Below, piece after piece: positions 26,350 to 34,397 of a stretch of 64,000 bases of DNA. The notes beneath the pieces were generated by a model. It made no database searches, was not told where the DNA came from, and saw only the letters and a list, made by a program, of their open reading frames with translations. A program made the translations under genes and the position numbers. This stretch comes from an uncultured Eubacteriales bacterium. Lineage in GTDB: Bacteria; Bacillota; Clostridia; Oscillospirales; Acutalibacteraceae. Location: contig CAKSHM010000010.1 in assembly GCA_934457415.1 (NCBI GenBank), positions 1 to 64,000 on the forward strand. The letters are read 5' to 3'. The first letter of the stretch is position 1; each line of letters starts with the position of its first letter.

Positions 26350-26949
26350 TCAACTTTCACTTCTTATAAATATACTTATTATAAAGTATACCGCGGTAAC
26401 GGCGGCGGGAATGCTCGGTTTTTTTATAATTACCGAACAGACCGACAGGAAAACTGCGAATACCGCGGCAAGAGCCGTAGTTATAAAAAGCGCCGTTTCG
26501 GCTTTTTTTGCTCCGTGAAAACGACAAACAAGCGTATAAAGAAGATTTCCGCCGTCAAGCCCCTTTACGGGGAGCAGATTAAATGCCCCGTACGCAAGGT
26601 TTATAACGGCAAAAATCAAAAGCGTTTCACAATGCACGGAAAAGGAAAGGATTAAAAAAACCGCGAATACTGTAATATTTGAAAGCGGTCCCGAGGCCTG
26701 AATAATCATAATGCTTTTTGCGCTTTTGCATGGACTTCTTGTGATTTCCACCGCCGCAGGCTTTAAGGAAACGCTTTTAACCTGAGATTTCACGGCTTTC
26801 ATTGCCGCAAGGTGTCCGGTCTCATGAATAAGACAGGCTAAAAAGGACGGCGCGAAAAGCCCTGTTTTATCGGTGATGAATAAAAGGGCTATTATTGCGG
26901 CAAACAGGAACGAAACCTCTATTTTTATGCCCGAAATTTTAAAATTCAT
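26350..26949 (-). CDS. Site-2 protease family (M50) membrane peptidase
   Basis: An intramembrane zinc protease (199 aa) with HExxH as HETGH (H42, E43, H46) in the second hydrophobic segment and the third ligand in LDGGN (D132). About five or six helices are present. It resembles the compact SpoIVFB-type group, but without a SpoIVFA or pro-sigma-K neighbour the substrate is open. It overlaps the small upstream membrane gene by 4 nt, so they are coupled. Confidence 0.82.
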   Translation of the reverse strand: MNFKISGIKIEVSFLFAAIIALLFITDKTGLFAPSFLACLIHETGHLAAMKAVKSQVKSVSLKPAAVEITRSPCKSAKSIMIIQASGPLSNITVFAVFLILSFSVHCETLLIFAVINLAYGAFNLLPVKGLDGGNLLYTLVCRFHGAKKAETALFITTALAAVFAVFLSVCSVIIKKPSIPAAVTAVYFIISIFIRSES

Positions 26950-27158
26950 TTGCTGTCAAGCACTTCGCTGACGGTTGTGTCGGTAAGAAGATATTTTTCA
27001 TAAAATTTCTTTACAGCCTCGAAATCTCTTTTAAAAAAATATTTGATTGACAGGACCGCCGAAAGAATCAGAGCCGTAAATATCAGCTCGCAGAGCATAA
27101 TTTTAACGAATGAGGACATTTTGGTATCGGTTTTCTGTTTCTGTTCTTCTTCGTTCAT
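26946..27158 (-). CDS. Small single-pass membrane protein, 70 aa
   Basis: No family was recognised. A charged N-terminus (MNEEEQKQKTDTK) is followed by one membrane helix (about 21-41) and an external tail of about 28 residues. The ATG at 27158 has GGCGGTG upstream; a GTG three codons earlier is possible. The 4-nt overlap with the site-2 protease suggests a partner, anchor or inhibitor for that protease; this is inference from position. Confidence 0.6.
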   Translation of the reverse strand: MNEEEQKQKTDTKMSSFVKIMLCELIFTALILSAVLSIKYFFKRDFEAVKKFYEKYLLTDTTVSEVLDSK

Positions 27159-27230
27159 TTTAAACACCGCCTTTTATAAATTCTATTAAAACAGAATTAA
27201 AAATATACTACCCTAAAGGAGACTGATTTT

Positions 27231-27875
27231 ATGGACATCGAAAAAACCGTAAACGCATTAAAAGAAAACGGCATGAATGTTGTTTTTGCAAACACCGCAG
27301 AGCAGGCAAGGCAGGAGGTTAAAAAGCTTTTAAATAAAGGCAGCACAACCGCCTCCGGCGGAAGCGTCACACTTAAAGAGACGGGGATTTATGATCTGAT
27401 AACCTGTGAGGATTATAATTATATCGACCGCTTTGAGGCAAAAACCGAGGAAGAAAAAGCAGAGATGTTTTCAAAAATATCAAAATGCGATTATTATTTC
27501 TGCTCGGCAAACGCGATAACGGAAAACGGCGAGCTTGTCAATGTCGACGGGTTTTCAAACCGCGTATCCGCTCTTTGTTTCGGCCCGAAAAACGTTATTG
27601 TTGTCGCGGGGAAAAACAAGCTTGTTAAAGATGTCAAAGAGGGATTTTTAAGAATAAAGAAAATTGCCGCGCCCAAAAACTGCGTGAGGTTAAATAAAAA
27701 CACACCCTGTGCGAAAACCGGCAAGTGCATTTCTTTGTCTGAAACCGAGTCTCCCGATATCTGCGGCGGATGTAAAAGCCCCGACAGAATTTGCAGGAAT
27801 TATGTCGTTTGCGGACCGCAGGCGGTTAAGGGAAGAATAACAGTTATAATCTGTATGGAAGATTTAGGGTACTGA
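27231..27875 (+). CDS. LUD domain protein (LutC/YkgG-like)
   Basis: The LUD fold is seen in the N-terminal part: TASGGSVTLKETGI, then the mid-protein SANAITENGELVNVDGFSNRV and GPKNVIVVAGKNKLV. The C-terminus (residues 150-190) has several cysteines (CAKTGKC, CGGCKSPDRIC) that may hold a metal. LUD proteins occur in lactate oxidation (LutABC), but no lutA or lutB is adjacent, and the stand-alone type has no proven role. AAAGGAG lies upstream of the ATG. Confidence 0.82.
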   Translation: MDIEKTVNALKENGMNVVFANTAEQARQEVKKLLNKGSTTASGGSVTLKETGIYDLITCEDYNYIDRFEAKTEEEKAEMFSKISKCDYYFCSANAITENGELVNVDGFSNRVSALCFGPKNVIVVAGKNKLVKDVKEGFLRIKKIAAPKNCVRLNKNTPCAKTGKCISLSETESPDICGGCKSPDRICRNYVVCGPQAVKGRITVIICMEDLGY

Positions 27876-28045
27876 GTTAGATTTTAGACATTAGACGGTA
27901 GATGTCAGACAATACCCCTCAGTCGCAATAAATTGCGCCAGCTCCCCTCTGTTTCGCTTTCGTGAAAAGAATGGAGCCTGACTTTAGTCTCTGCAAAGGC
28001 AAAGCCGATAGGGTTTTGTTATATCAAGTGCCGACAGGCACACAG
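27876..28045 (+). repeat. Dispersed hairpin repeat, copy D (shortened)
   Basis: It follows the LUD stop codon. It has the CCCCTCAG core, hairpin 1 (GTCGCAAT/ATTGCGCC, 27922-27939, one mismatch), hairpin 2 (TTTCGC/GTGAAA, 27952-27967, one G-T pair), a decayed outer stem (AATGGAGC) and hairpin 3 (GTGCC-GACA-GGCAC, 28028-28041). It appears partly degenerate. Confidence 0.75.
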
Positions 28046-28092
28046 TTTTTCCTGTCTGTAAAAATTTTCATCTAAGAAATTTAAAACCGCTA

Positions 28093-28121
28093 TTGCATTA
28101 AAAAACATTGGGTTGTATAAT
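28093..28121 (+). promoter_or_regulatory. Promoter of the DUF3048 lipoprotein gene
   Basis: TTGCAT (28093-28098), a 17-nt spacer and TATAAT (28116-28121), 36 bp before the ATG. Confidence 0.7.
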
Positions 28122-28156
28122 AGAATATACTTAAAAAGTATGGGGGAATTTTAAAA

Positions 28157-29200
28157 ATGTTCAAAAAATCGCTGTCCTTGCTTTTGGCATTGGGACTTGT
28201 ATTCTCTTTTGCGGGCTGTAAGAAGAAAAAGCCTGTAGAGGTTAAAAAAAATGAAAGTAAAATAACCGAATCTTCGGAGCCGGTAGATACATCTCACGCA
28301 ACAAATCCGCTTACCGGTACCTTCGATCTTGATGTTTCGGCTAAGGACAACCGTCCCGTCGCGGTTATGATAAACAATATTTATCAGGCGCAGAGGGTGC
28401 AGACGGGACTGAGCAAAGCAGATATTATTTATGAAACCGAGGTCGAGGGCGGAATTACCCGTCTTATGGCGGTTTATAAAGACCTTACAACGGTTGAAAA
28501 GTTCGGAACGATCCGCTCGGCGAGGTATCCTTATGTTGACTTGGCTCTCGGGCATGACGCAATTTATGTCCATCACGGACAGGACCCGACTTACTGCGCT
28601 CCTCACCTTAACGATATCGACCATTTCACGATTTCCGAAAACAACAGCGGTCAGAGAATCAAAAACGGACTTTCTTCCGAGCATACGCTTTACGGCTTCG
28701 GCCCTAAAACTTGGGAGACGCTTAAAAAGACCTTCAAGCGCACAAACATAAGCTCCGACAGCACTTGGATGAACTTTGCGAAAGAGGACAAGAAAGTAAC
28801 GCTTCAGGGAGGCACCGCAAACAGCGTAACCGTTCCGTTCTCGGACAGCTATCATACAACCTTTAATTATGACGCCGCAACAGGGCTTTACACAAGGCTT
28901 TCCGGAAGCGAAGTAAGAAATGATTATGTTACCGGCGAATCAACGCAGGTTAAAAATGTTTTCGTGCTTTTAACAACCATTACGAATTACCCAGACGGAT
29001 ATCACCGCAAGGTCGATTTGACGGGCGGCGACGGATTCTATATTACCAACGGTACATATACTGCAGTCAGATGGAGCAAGGGAAGCTCTAAAAACCCGAT
29101 AACCGTTACCGACGCACAGGGAAAGGCTGTTGAGGTAAGCGCGGGCAAATCCTATGTCTGCATAGCCGACAGGACAACCTCCAATCCCGCAATGCAGTAA
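28157..29200 (+). CDS. DUF3048 (YerB-like) lipoprotein, 347 aa
   Basis: A signal peptide with lipobox FAGC (lipidated Cys21) and a Lys-rich linker precede the DUF3048 domain, which begins at DNRPVAVMINN and continues through GTIRSARYPYVDLALG and YVHHGQDP. Homologues such as Bacillus YerB are extracytoplasmic lipoproteins of uncertain function, possibly tied to the cell wall or spores. The ATG follows GGGGGAA. The full-length reverse-strand reading is a shadow. Confidence 0.85.
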   Translation: MFKKSLSLLLALGLVFSFAGCKKKKPVEVKKNESKITESSEPVDTSHATNPLTGTFDLDVSAKDNRPVAVMINNIYQAQRVQTGLSKADIIYETEVEGGITRLMAVYKDLTTVEKFGTIRSARYPYVDLALGHDAIYVHHGQDPTYCAPHLNDIDHFTISENNSGQRIKNGLSSEHTLYGFGPKTWETLKKTFKRTNISSDSTWMNFAKEDKKVTLQGGTANSVTVPFSDSYHTTFNYDAATGLYTRLSGSEVRNDYVTGESTQVKNVFVLLTTITNYPDGYHRKVDLTGGDGFYITNGTYTAVRWSKGSSKNPITVTDAQGKAVEVSAGKSYVCIADRTTSNPAMQ

Positions 29201-29210
29201 AAAGCAAACG

Positions 29211-29238
29211 CCGCCCCGAATAAAAAAATTCGGGGCGG
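29211..29238. terminator. Strong hairpin after the DUF3048 gene
   Basis: A 10-bp GC-rich stem CCGCCCCGAA/TTCGGGGCGG with an A-rich loop, 10 bp past the stop. There is no U-run on the plus strand (TTAAAAAA follows), so its efficiency as an intrinsic terminator is unsure. Confidence 0.5.
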
Positions 29239-29266
29239 TTAAAAAAAGAATGAAAAGGAGCATATT

Positions 29267-30754
29267 ATGATTGACAGCGCTGTAAGAAAACTTGTTTGTT
29301 ACGGACTTTCAAACGGACTTTTTGAAAAGAGAGACGAAATTTTTGTTACAAACCGCATTCTTGAAATATTGAACCTTGACAGTATTGAAGATTTTTCGGA
29401 TTATTCCGTTACCGATCTTGAGCCTGTTTTAAAGGAACTTCTTGATTTTGCCTGCGAAAAGAATTTGACCGAAAATTCTGTTACCATGCGCGACCTTTTC
29501 GATACAAAGCTTATGAGCGCTTTGCTTCCGAGGCCGAGCGAGGTTACTGACAGATTTTTTGAGGATTATAAAGAGTCTCCCGAAAAAGCCACAGAAAATT
29601 ATTATAAATTTTCATGCGACAGCGATTATATCCGCCGTTACCGCATAAAAAAGGATCTTAAATGGACTGTCGACACCGATTACGGCACGCTTGACATCAC
29701 CGTAAATCTTTCTAAGCCGGAAAAAGATCCGAAAGCAATAGCGGCAGCAAAAAACGCAAAGCAGTCGGGCTATCCTAAGTGCCTTTTATGTAAGGAATGC
29801 GAGGGCTATGCCGGAAGAATAAACTTCCCCGCCCGTCAGAATCATCGCGTTATTCCGATAACCTTAGGCGGTGAAAACTTCTTTTTGCAGTATTCGCCCT
29901 ATGTTTATTATAATGAGCATTGCATAGTTTTCAATTCCGAGCATATTCCGATGAAGGTGGATTATGATACGGTTGTAAAGCTTTTTGATTTTGTCGAGAT
30001 GTTTCCGCATTATTTTATCGGCTCTAATGCGGGACTTCCCGTTGTCGGAGGCTCAATTCTTTCTCATGAGCATTTTCAGGGCGGAAGATACACCTTTGCA
30101 ATGGAAAAAGCAGATACGGAATACAGCTTTAAAATAAAGGGTATCGAAAATGTTGAGGCAGGAATTTTAAAGTGGCCGATGTCTGTTATAAGGCTCAAAA
30201 GCAAGGAACTTGAAGATGTTAAAGCCGCGGCAAAAAGAGTGTTTGACGCTTGGGGCGGTTATTCCGACGAATCGGTCGGAATTATAAACTTTTCCGATAA
30301 CGAGCCGCACAATGCAATAACGCCTATTGCAAGAAAAAGAAACGGAATTTATGAGCTTGATCTGGTTCTGAGAAATAATCTTACAACCGAAGAATTTCCC
30401 TTGGGAGTTTTTCACCCGCACGAAAAGCTTCATCATATAAAGAAAGAAAATATCGGACTTATCGAGGTTATGGGACTTGCCGTTTTGCCTGCAAGACTTA
30501 AAACCGAAATGGCAAAGCTTGCTCAGTGCCTTGTAAACGGCACTGACTGCAAGGAGGACGAAAGCCTTGTTAAGCATGCCGAATGGGCCGATGAATTAAA
30601 GGAAAAATACAAAACCTTTGATAGGGATACCGTTGACTCGGTGCTTGAAAAAGAAATAGGTCTTGTTTTTGAAAAAGTCCTTGAAGACGCCGGTGTTTTC
30701 AAGCGCGACGAAAAGGGCAAAAAAGCTTTCATTGAATTTACAGAGACGATATAA
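29267..30754 (+). CDS. galT: UDP-glucose-hexose-1-phosphate uridylyltransferase (class II GalT)
   Basis: It exchanges galactose-1-phosphate for glucose-1-phosphate on UDP in the Leloir pathway. The length (495 aa) and the N-terminal helical part (SAVRKLVCYGLSNGLF) mark the Firmicutes class II enzymes. The central block holds the family's conserved segments (HCIVFNSEHIPM, HEHFQGG, HPHEKLHHIKKENIGLIEVMG). galK and galE are not adjacent here. It may work with the GH2 beta-galactosidase at 59 kb. Confidence 0.92.
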   Translation: MIDSAVRKLVCYGLSNGLFEKRDEIFVTNRILEILNLDSIEDFSDYSVTDLEPVLKELLDFACEKNLTENSVTMRDLFDTKLMSALLPRPSEVTDRFFEDYKESPEKATENYYKFSCDSDYIRRYRIKKDLKWTVDTDYGTLDITVNLSKPEKDPKAIAAAKNAKQSGYPKCLLCKECEGYAGRINFPARQNHRVIPITLGGENFFLQYSPYVYYNEHCIVFNSEHIPMKVDYDTVVKLFDFVEMFPHYFIGSNAGLPVVGGSILSHEHFQGGRYTFAMEKADTEYSFKIKGIENVEAGILKWPMSVIRLKSKELEDVKAAAKRVFDAWGGYSDESVGIINFSDNEPHNAITPIARKRNGIYELDLVLRNNLTTEEFPLGVFHPHEKLHHIKKENIGLIEVMGLAVLPARLKTEMAKLAQCLVNGTDCKEDESLVKHAEWADELKEKYKTFDRDTVDSVLEKEIGLVFEKVLEDAGVFKRDEKGKKAFIEFTETI

Positions 30755-30761
30755 AAACACT

Positions 30762-30797
30762 CTCCCCTGTGCTGTGCAGATGTACAGCATAGGGGAG
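30762..30797 (+). terminator. Hairpin at the galT 3' end
   Basis: The 14-bp stem CTCCCCTGTGCTGT/ACAGCATAGGGGAG has one G-U pair on the plus strand, 7 bp past the galT stop. There is no U-run, so it may protect the 3' end or act as a weak terminator. Confidence 0.5.
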
Positions 30798-30831
30798 CTG
30801 CCGTTTAGGTTGATTTATATCCGAATCGGTT

Positions 30832-30957
30832 TCAGTTTTTCTTTCCGCAGTTTTTATCAAAGCTCGGATTGCAGGCATAGAAATTCCTGCAGTCAAGCCT
30901 GTCGGTGGTCCGTCTTAAAAGCTCGCCAAAACAATCAGTGTAGAATGAATTTGCGAT
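30832..30957 (-). pseudogene. 3' remnant of a host gene cut by the island
   Basis: In one minus-strand frame a Cys-rich tail of 41 residues can be read (ANSFYTDCFGELLRRTT, then CRNFYACNPSFDKNCGKKN, stop at 30832-30834). It has no start codon with a ribosome site: the frame opens only inside the end of the serine recombinase region. The regular Cys/Asn pattern suggests genuine coding. I infer that the island inserted here and removed or displaced the 5' part. The family was not recognised. Confidence 0.5.
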
Positions 30958-30965
30958 AAAAAAAT

Positions 30966-32474
30966 TTATACTTTCCACTTGATTTCAAGACTGTCTTCTG
31001 AAGCGTTAATACGCTCAATCAACGAATCTACAACTGTGATTTTGTCGCTGACCGACAACTCATTCCAATGCTCCATATAACCGCTGATTTCACCTATGTT
31101 ATCCTTGCGGTCATTATCAAACTGTGTGATCTGTGCATACAGTTCTTTCTTTTCGGCATCCAGTTCAGCAATGCGGTTATTTATGTACTGCATAACTGTT
31201 TCATTGGCTGCAGTGATTTTATCGAGCAGAGAGGATATTTCATTGTCGATAGCATCTATGCGTGTTTTAAGCTTGACGATTTGCAGGTTACAGCCTTCCT
31301 GCTTTTGTTTAGAAAGTGTTTTGAACTCCGCTAATTTCTTCTGCATTTCTTCAAATACAATTTCATCGACTATATCGGCGTCAAGTGAGCCGAAGTTACA
31401 GCCACCGGCATTGTACTTATTATTACATAGATAATAACGGTTATCGGACTTGGTTTTACATCGGTATGTTTTGGCGGTGAGGGCATATCCGCAATGAGCA
31501 CATTTGATTTTGCCTGCGAGCCACGTTGCTTTCGCTTTAACAGGCTTTGCAACGCTCTGATTATTTAGACACTTGGAACGGCATTTAATCCATGTTCTCG
31601 AATCAACAAGCCCTTCGTGCGGAGCAATTACAAGGGTATGACCTTCAAGAGATACGGTTTTGCGCTTCTTGGTATCACCCGAATACAAATACGCTCCGTT
31701 TGTTCCAATAAAATCATCGGGTATGTTAGCAATATTGGTACCTTGCGCTTTGAAAAAATCATAAAGTTGATAATCAGCTTTGACATACACTGGATTTATC
31801 ACCACATCACGCAGACGACTTCGGTTAAAAAGTTTACCGTCACGCTTTCGTATTCCGTGTGCTTCCAGATAGCGCATTACATCACCGAGAGAGGTCTGCG
31901 GTTCAGAATAGAGCGAGAATATCAGTCTTACGATTTCTGCTTCAGACTCAATCGGCTCATACATCTTGGTACGTATTCCGTCGATTAGTGTTTCTTTAAG
32001 GTCAAACCCAAATGGAACTCTGCCACCCATATAAAAACCGCGTTTACTTCGGGATGAATAAGCATCAATAACACGCTGCTGAATGGTCTCACGCTCAAGC
32101 TGAGCAAAGATCATAACGATCATCAACATTGCCTTACCGATTGGCATTCCAGTATCAAACTTCTCCATTGTGCTGACAAAGTCGACACGGTTCTTTTGAA
32201 ACACTTCGATTAAATTGGCGAAATCAAGCACCGAACGGCTGATACGGTCAAGGCGGTAAACGATAACACGGTTTACCTTGCCTGCCTCTATATCACGCAA
32301 CAACTCTTGAAACGCAGGGCGGTCTATGTTTTTGCCACTATAACCCTTGTCGGTATAAACTTTATAACTTTCTCCTGTCACTTCCTTTTTACAAAACTCG
32401 ATTTGACTTTCAACGGATATGCTGTCTATCCTGTCAACCGATTGTCTTGCATAAATTGCGTCAAAAAGATTCAA
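30966..32474 (-). CDS. Large serine recombinase, 502 aa
   Basis: A site-specific integrase/excisionase of the large serine family (TndX/TnpX/phiC31 type). The catalytic domain starts with YARQSVDR (Ser12), followed by DKGYSGKNIDRPAFQELL and the R-rich active-site block VYRLDRISRS. The recombinase domain follows, then a zinc ribbon (CAHCGYALTAKTYRC with a second Cys pair) and a coiled coil (about 400-470). It starts at TTG with AAGGGAG 5 nt upstream. All catalytic features are intact. Confidence 0.92.
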   Translation of the reverse strand: MNLFDAIYARQSVDRIDSISVESQIEFCKKEVTGESYKVYTDKGYSGKNIDRPAFQELLRDIEAGKVNRVIVYRLDRISRSVLDFANLIEVFQKNRVDFVSTMEKFDTGMPIGKAMLMIVMIFAQLERETIQQRVIDAYSSRSKRGFYMGGRVPFGFDLKETLIDGIRTKMYEPIESEAEIVRLIFSLYSEPQTSLGDVMRYLEAHGIRKRDGKLFNRSRLRDVVINPVYVKADYQLYDFFKAQGTNIANIPDDFIGTNGAYLYSGDTKKRKTVSLEGHTLVIAPHEGLVDSRTWIKCRSKCLNNQSVAKPVKAKATWLAGKIKCAHCGYALTAKTYRCKTKSDNRYYLCNNKYNAGGCNFGSLDADIVDEIVFEEMQKKLAEFKTLSKQKQEGCNLQIVKLKTRIDAIDNEISSLLDKITAANETVMQYINNRIAELDAEKKELYAQITQFDNDRKDNIGEISGYMEHWNELSVSDKITVVDSLIERINASEDSLEIKWKV

Positions 32475-32546
32475 TTTTTACTCCCTTCTTCGCAAAAAGA
32501 AGCGGAGCTGCTGACATATATAGTATACCATAACAGCCCTTTTTCT

Positions 32547-32714
32547 TCAAGGTTTACAGGACATATATTTATAAAAAACATCATATAATTTTGCTTCTAT
32601 TTGTAGTTTTACTTCTCTTTTTTCGTCCACAGAAAATTGAGGGGTTAAATTCGTAATCAACACGATTTTATTGCTGATTTTCTGCTCCCAAGACTGTGCG
32701 ACATAATTTACCAT
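32547..32714 (-). CDS. Small recombinase-linked protein, 55 aa
   Basis: A short reading frame begins MVNYVAQSWEQKISNK and contains TPQFSVDEKREVKLQIEAKL. Its ATG (32714) is preceded by AAGGAG about 8 nt upstream. It lies 72 bp upstream of the serine recombinase in the same direction. Short proteins of this kind accompany clostridial transposon recombinases (TnpW-like size and place), but the function is unknown and homology was not tested. Confidence 0.6.
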   Translation of the reverse strand: MVNYVAQSWEQKISNKIVLITNLTPQFSVDEKREVKLQIEAKLYDVFYKYMSCKP

Positions 32715-32794
32715 GCAGTCCGTCTCCTTCCTTTTGCGAGTATTTTTCTTTTATTAAAATATGATTTGCGTCTTGTCCTCTATACCAAAACGCA

Positions 32795-32827
32795 TAAGCA
32801 ATAAGTTTTGTTAATGCTTATTGCTTA
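32795..32827 (-). terminator. Hairpin downstream of the tyrosine recombinase
   Basis: The 11-bp stem TAAGCAATAAG/CTTATTGCTTA could end minus-strand transcripts of the tyrosine recombinase. No clean U-run follows. Confidence 0.35.
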
Positions 32828-32940
32828 AACTTTAAATCTGCCGTCATCAGATTTATGATTTCAGATTTCCGTTCAGAGAATCAGGTAGGGACTAATCCTC
32901 TGCGAAAATCTGCAATTAAAACATAAGAATATAAATTTCG

Positions 32941-32960
32941 AGTTTCAAGAAAACATTAAC
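32941..32960. repeat. 20-bp gene-end motif, copy 1
   Basis: AGTTTCAAGAAAACATTAAC lies 1 nt past the stop of the tyrosine recombinase. Other copies are at 34046-34065, 34170-34188, 36708-36727 and 37063-37082. Confidence 0.7.
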
Positions 32961-32961
32961 T

Positions 32962-33939
32962 TTAATGGATTCTTTTTATTTCATTTGAATAAGTATTGTT
33001 CACATCATTGCGAGAATGACCCATAGATTCTGAAAGTTCTCGTTCAATCTGTGCATCGATCATTCTACCTTCTGCTTTGTATCGTGCTTTGGTTTCTTGA
33101 TAAAACAAATGCCTTAGACTATGCCAATGTATCGATTGTTCTCTTGGTCTTTTGCCTGGACTTTTGTACTTTGTGCGTTCGGGGTCCATAAATTTCTTTT
33201 TATTGTTGTTCATCCAGTTATCCAAGGATTTGCTTTTCTTTTTAACACTGTTTGTATGGTTATCGCATATAACATAGTCCATAGAGCACTTACCGTTTTT
33301 CTGCGCGTATGCCAATACTCGTCTTAAAATGTTCTCCTGCATTTTGGTTTCAACCGGTATATCTCTCGGTCTGCCGCCCTTAGTGTTGGTAAGATTTAAT
33401 TGTTTATATTTAAGTGCATACTCAATTTGATGCAAACGAAGGGTTACAAACTCCTCATGGCGAAGTCCGAAATATCTATCCATATACGCTTCGATAACCG
33501 CATCCATACGACCCATATCAAGCGCAACTTTGATAAGGTCATCGAACTCATGCGGAAGAATAGATTTATCCTTTATATATAATTGGCGTTTGGCAACAAA
33601 GAAACATTTATTACTCTTAGGCAAATTTCTTTTAGGGTTCATTCGTTGATGCACCCACTTTATGCCGGATAATTCGGTGAGTATATATCCGGGCTTACAG
33701 CCGCTGATTTGAAGATGCTCAACATAACTTCGCACATGTCTAACTTCAACATTTCTAAAATTCTGTAATGTGGTATTCTCTCCTAAATACCCACAGAATC
33801 TGTTCATTACTGCTTTATAGCGTCTACGTGTTTTAAAGCTGCCTTGATTTAACCTGTCAATCACAGGAAGAGTTTGATTTAGCAAATTCCGTTTTTGATT
33901 CTCGGCTTTTCGTTCTTGTTCTTCAGGGGTTAAACTCAT
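32962..33939 (-). CDS. Tyrosine recombinase / integrase, 325 aa
   Basis: An N-terminal SAM-like core-binding domain (about 20-110) is followed by a catalytic domain with the first Arg in YFGLRHEE, the H-x-x-R motif in HSLRH, then GHSRND and the Tyr in NNTYSN near the C-terminus. All catalytic residues appear present. I chose the ATG at 33939 because AAAGGAG lies upstream of it. It could be a second integrase of the island or the relic of a separate element. Confidence 0.82.
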   Translation of the reverse strand: MSLTPEEQERKAENQKRNLLNQTLPVIDRLNQGSFKTRRRYKAVMNRFCGYLGENTTLQNFRNVEVRHVRSYVEHLQISGCKPGYILTELSGIKWVHQRMNPKRNLPKSNKCFFVAKRQLYIKDKSILPHEFDDLIKVALDMGRMDAVIEAYMDRYFGLRHEEFVTLRLHQIEYALKYKQLNLTNTKGGRPRDIPVETKMQENILRRVLAYAQKNGKCSMDYVICDNHTNSVKKKSKSLDNWMNNNKKKFMDPERTKYKSPGKRPREQSIHWHSLRHLFYQETKARYKAEGRMIDAQIERELSESMGHSRNDVNNTYSNEIKRIH

Positions 33940-34315
33940 AAGTATTACTCCTTTCATAGATTTCGGTTTTTATAAGAAGCATCTATGGTTCCTTGATGCT
34001 TCATCACAAATTTCCGATACTTAAATGTGGATAATGTTTTTGCATAGTTTCAAGAAAACATTAACGCACACGAAATTTTCCAAATTTTCGTTCACAGGTT
34101 TCAGTGGTCCAGGTTGAAACTGTGTACCAAAATATTTGGACATTAAATATATAAGGAATAAAATTTTCGAGTTTCAAGAAAACATTAAATTTTTGTATGA
34201 TTTATAAAATCATAGGTTTGTGTATGAAAGTTTGGAAGTTTATAATTTAGTGAATACCTTTTTGAGTTTTAAGAACACGTAATAATTATAAATTCCACGC
34301 TCCGTTGATTTTTTG
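33940..34315. other. Intergenic stretch with two gene-end motifs
   Basis: There is no plausible gene. It contains motif copies AGTTTCAAGAAAACATTAAC at 34046-34065 and AGTTTCAAGAAAACATTAA at 34170-34188, each preceded by AT-rich sequence. A worn third copy may lie at 34264-34283. A single DnaA-box-like TGTGGATAA occurs near 34026 and is probably chance. Confidence 0.5.
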
Positions 34316-34345
34316 TTGCTAATTTATCGGTGTACGCAGTATAAT
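34316..34345 (+). promoter_or_regulatory. Promoter of the XRE regulator
   Basis: TTGCTA (34316-34321), an 18-nt spacer and TATAAT (34340-34345), followed by GAGGTGATTCTA before the ATG at 34398. Confidence 0.6.
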
Positions 34346-34397
34346 TAATTTGTTATTATATAGTTACGGTACCGGAATATTTAGCGAGGTGATTCTA

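Noticed and set aside
28151..28855. 234-aa minus-strand ORF
   Set aside because: It lies opposite the DUF3048 lipoprotein gene, which has a lipobox, a promoter and a ribosome site; the reverse frame is a shadow.
30918..30930. att-like direct repeat, GTCTTAAAAG near 30.92 kb and on the minus strand near 53.8 kb
   Set aside because: Only 10 bp and not at the recombinase edge; too short to support as an att site.
34021..34035. DnaA box (TGTGGATAA) in the island
   Set aside because: A single copy in AT-rich DNA with no other origin signals; probably chance.
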